Source: Bacillota bacterium
GTDB lineage: Bacteria; Armatimonadota; Hebobacteria; Hebobacterales; Hebobacteraceae
Length of the DNA: 5,516 bases
Assembly (NCBI GenBank): GCA_030597345.1
Contig: JAUVSA010000152.1
Location: forward strand, 1 to 5,516
Reading direction: 5' to 3'
Shown: piece by piece, positions 5,069-5,516 of the stretch
Position numbering within the stretch: position 1 is the first letter of the stretch
Layout: each line of letters begins with the position of its first letter
Notes under the pieces: model-generated
Told to the model about the DNA's origin: nothing
Databases searched by the model: none
What the model saw: only the letters and a program-made list of their open reading frames with translations
Translations under genes and position numbers: made by a program

Positions 5069-5516
5069 ATGGAAAAAGACAACCTGACCCCGATGCTCAC
5101 ACAATACCGCGCGATCAAGCGGGAGCACCAGGACGTCATTCTGCTCTTCCGGTTGGGCGACTTCTACGAGATGTTCGGGGATGACGCCAAGATCGCCGCC
5201 GAGGTCCTGGAGCTCGTGCTCACCTCGCGCGAGCTCGGCAAGGGCAGGCGAACGCCGATGTGTGGGATTCCCTACCACGCTGTCGACCGATATGTGGCGA
5301 GACTCCTCGCCGCCGGCCACAAGGCGGCCACCTGCGACCAAGTCGAGGAGGCCACGAAGGCAAAGGGTCTGGTGCGGCGGGAGGTCACGCGCATCCTCAC
5401 CCCGGGCACGGTCGTGGAAGATCACCTGCTGGAGGAGCGATCCAACAACTACCTGGCGAGCGTGGCGAGCGTCGCCGGTCGCTGGGGTCTGGCGGCGGCC
5501 GACTGCTCCACCGGCG
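5069..5516 (+). CDS. mutS: DNA mismatch repair protein MutS, 3' partial
   Basis: MutS recognises base mismatches and small loops and with MutL starts mismatch repair. The first 149 codons are present and the frame runs off the window end. Nearly all of this is the N-terminal mismatch-binding domain: LTPMLTQYRAIKREH (6-20), then LLFRLGDFYEMFGDDA (25-40), where Phe32 and Glu34 of the F-Y-E motif correspond to the mismatch-stacking Phe36 and Glu38 of E. coli MutS. CGIPYHAVDRYVARLL and RILTPGTVVED are also classic MutS1 blocks, and the connector domain begins near NNYLASVA. The presence of F-x-E marks it as repair MutS rather than MutS2, although the clamp, lever and ATPase domains lie outside the window. 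The ATG at 5069 fits the usual family N-terminus, but no Shine-Dalgarno precedes it. The gap to the DUF1015 stop is only 16 bases, so the two are probably co-transcribed and translationally coupled. Confidence 0.96.
   Translation, partial: MEKDNLTPMLTQYRAIKREHQDVILLFRLGDFYEMFGDDAKIAAEVLELVLTSRELGKGRRTPMCGIPYHAVDRYVARLLAAGHKAATCDQVEEATKAKGLVRREVTRILTPGTVVEDHLLEERSNNYLASVASVAGRWGLAAADCSTG

Overview
This 5.5 kb window is high-GC (roughly two thirds by eye) bacterial chromosomal DNA with five genes, all on the + strand and tightly packed. Bacterial origin is supported by the MutS type, the ROK sugar kinase and a textbook AGAAGGAGGT ribosome binding site. The phylum cannot be fixed from the sequence. 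A free-standing B-family DNA polymerase next to mutS and a DUF1015 gene would suit an uncultured, deep-branching GC-rich lineage (for example Armatimonadota-, Acidobacteriota- or Chloroflexota-like), but that is a guess. I see no insertion sequence, CRISPR array, tRNA, rRNA, prophage or other mobile element.

Layout: (1) 1-816, the 3' part of a ROK-family sugar kinase whose N-terminus lies upstream of the window. (2) 813-2966, a complete B-family DNA polymerase with intact proofreading exonuclease and polymerase active sites; its preferred start overlaps the ROK stop as ATGA. (3) 2999-3445, a small flavodoxin-like protein behind a very strong Shine-Dalgarno. (4) 3446-3684, a 239-base gap rich in dyad symmetries, with two abutting perfect 8-bp inverted repeats, a 10-bp direct repeat and a leader hairpin; this is the likely boundary between two transcription units. 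(5) 3685-5052, a DUF1015 family protein of unknown function. (6) 5069-5516, the start of mutS, cut by the window edge.

The first three genes look like one operon (4-base overlap, then a 32-base gap) and DUF1015-mutS like a second (16-base gap). Functionally the neighbourhood mixes sugar phosphorylation, an accessory polymerase, redox chemistry, a possible phosphotransferase-like protein and mismatch repair. Both PolB and MutS act on DNA fidelity, but the sequence alone does not show they are co-regulated. The most interesting items are the bacterial PolB with a clamp-binding-like C-terminal tail, the DUF1015 protein with a ParB/Srx-like DGHHR motif, and the structured 3446-3684 gap.
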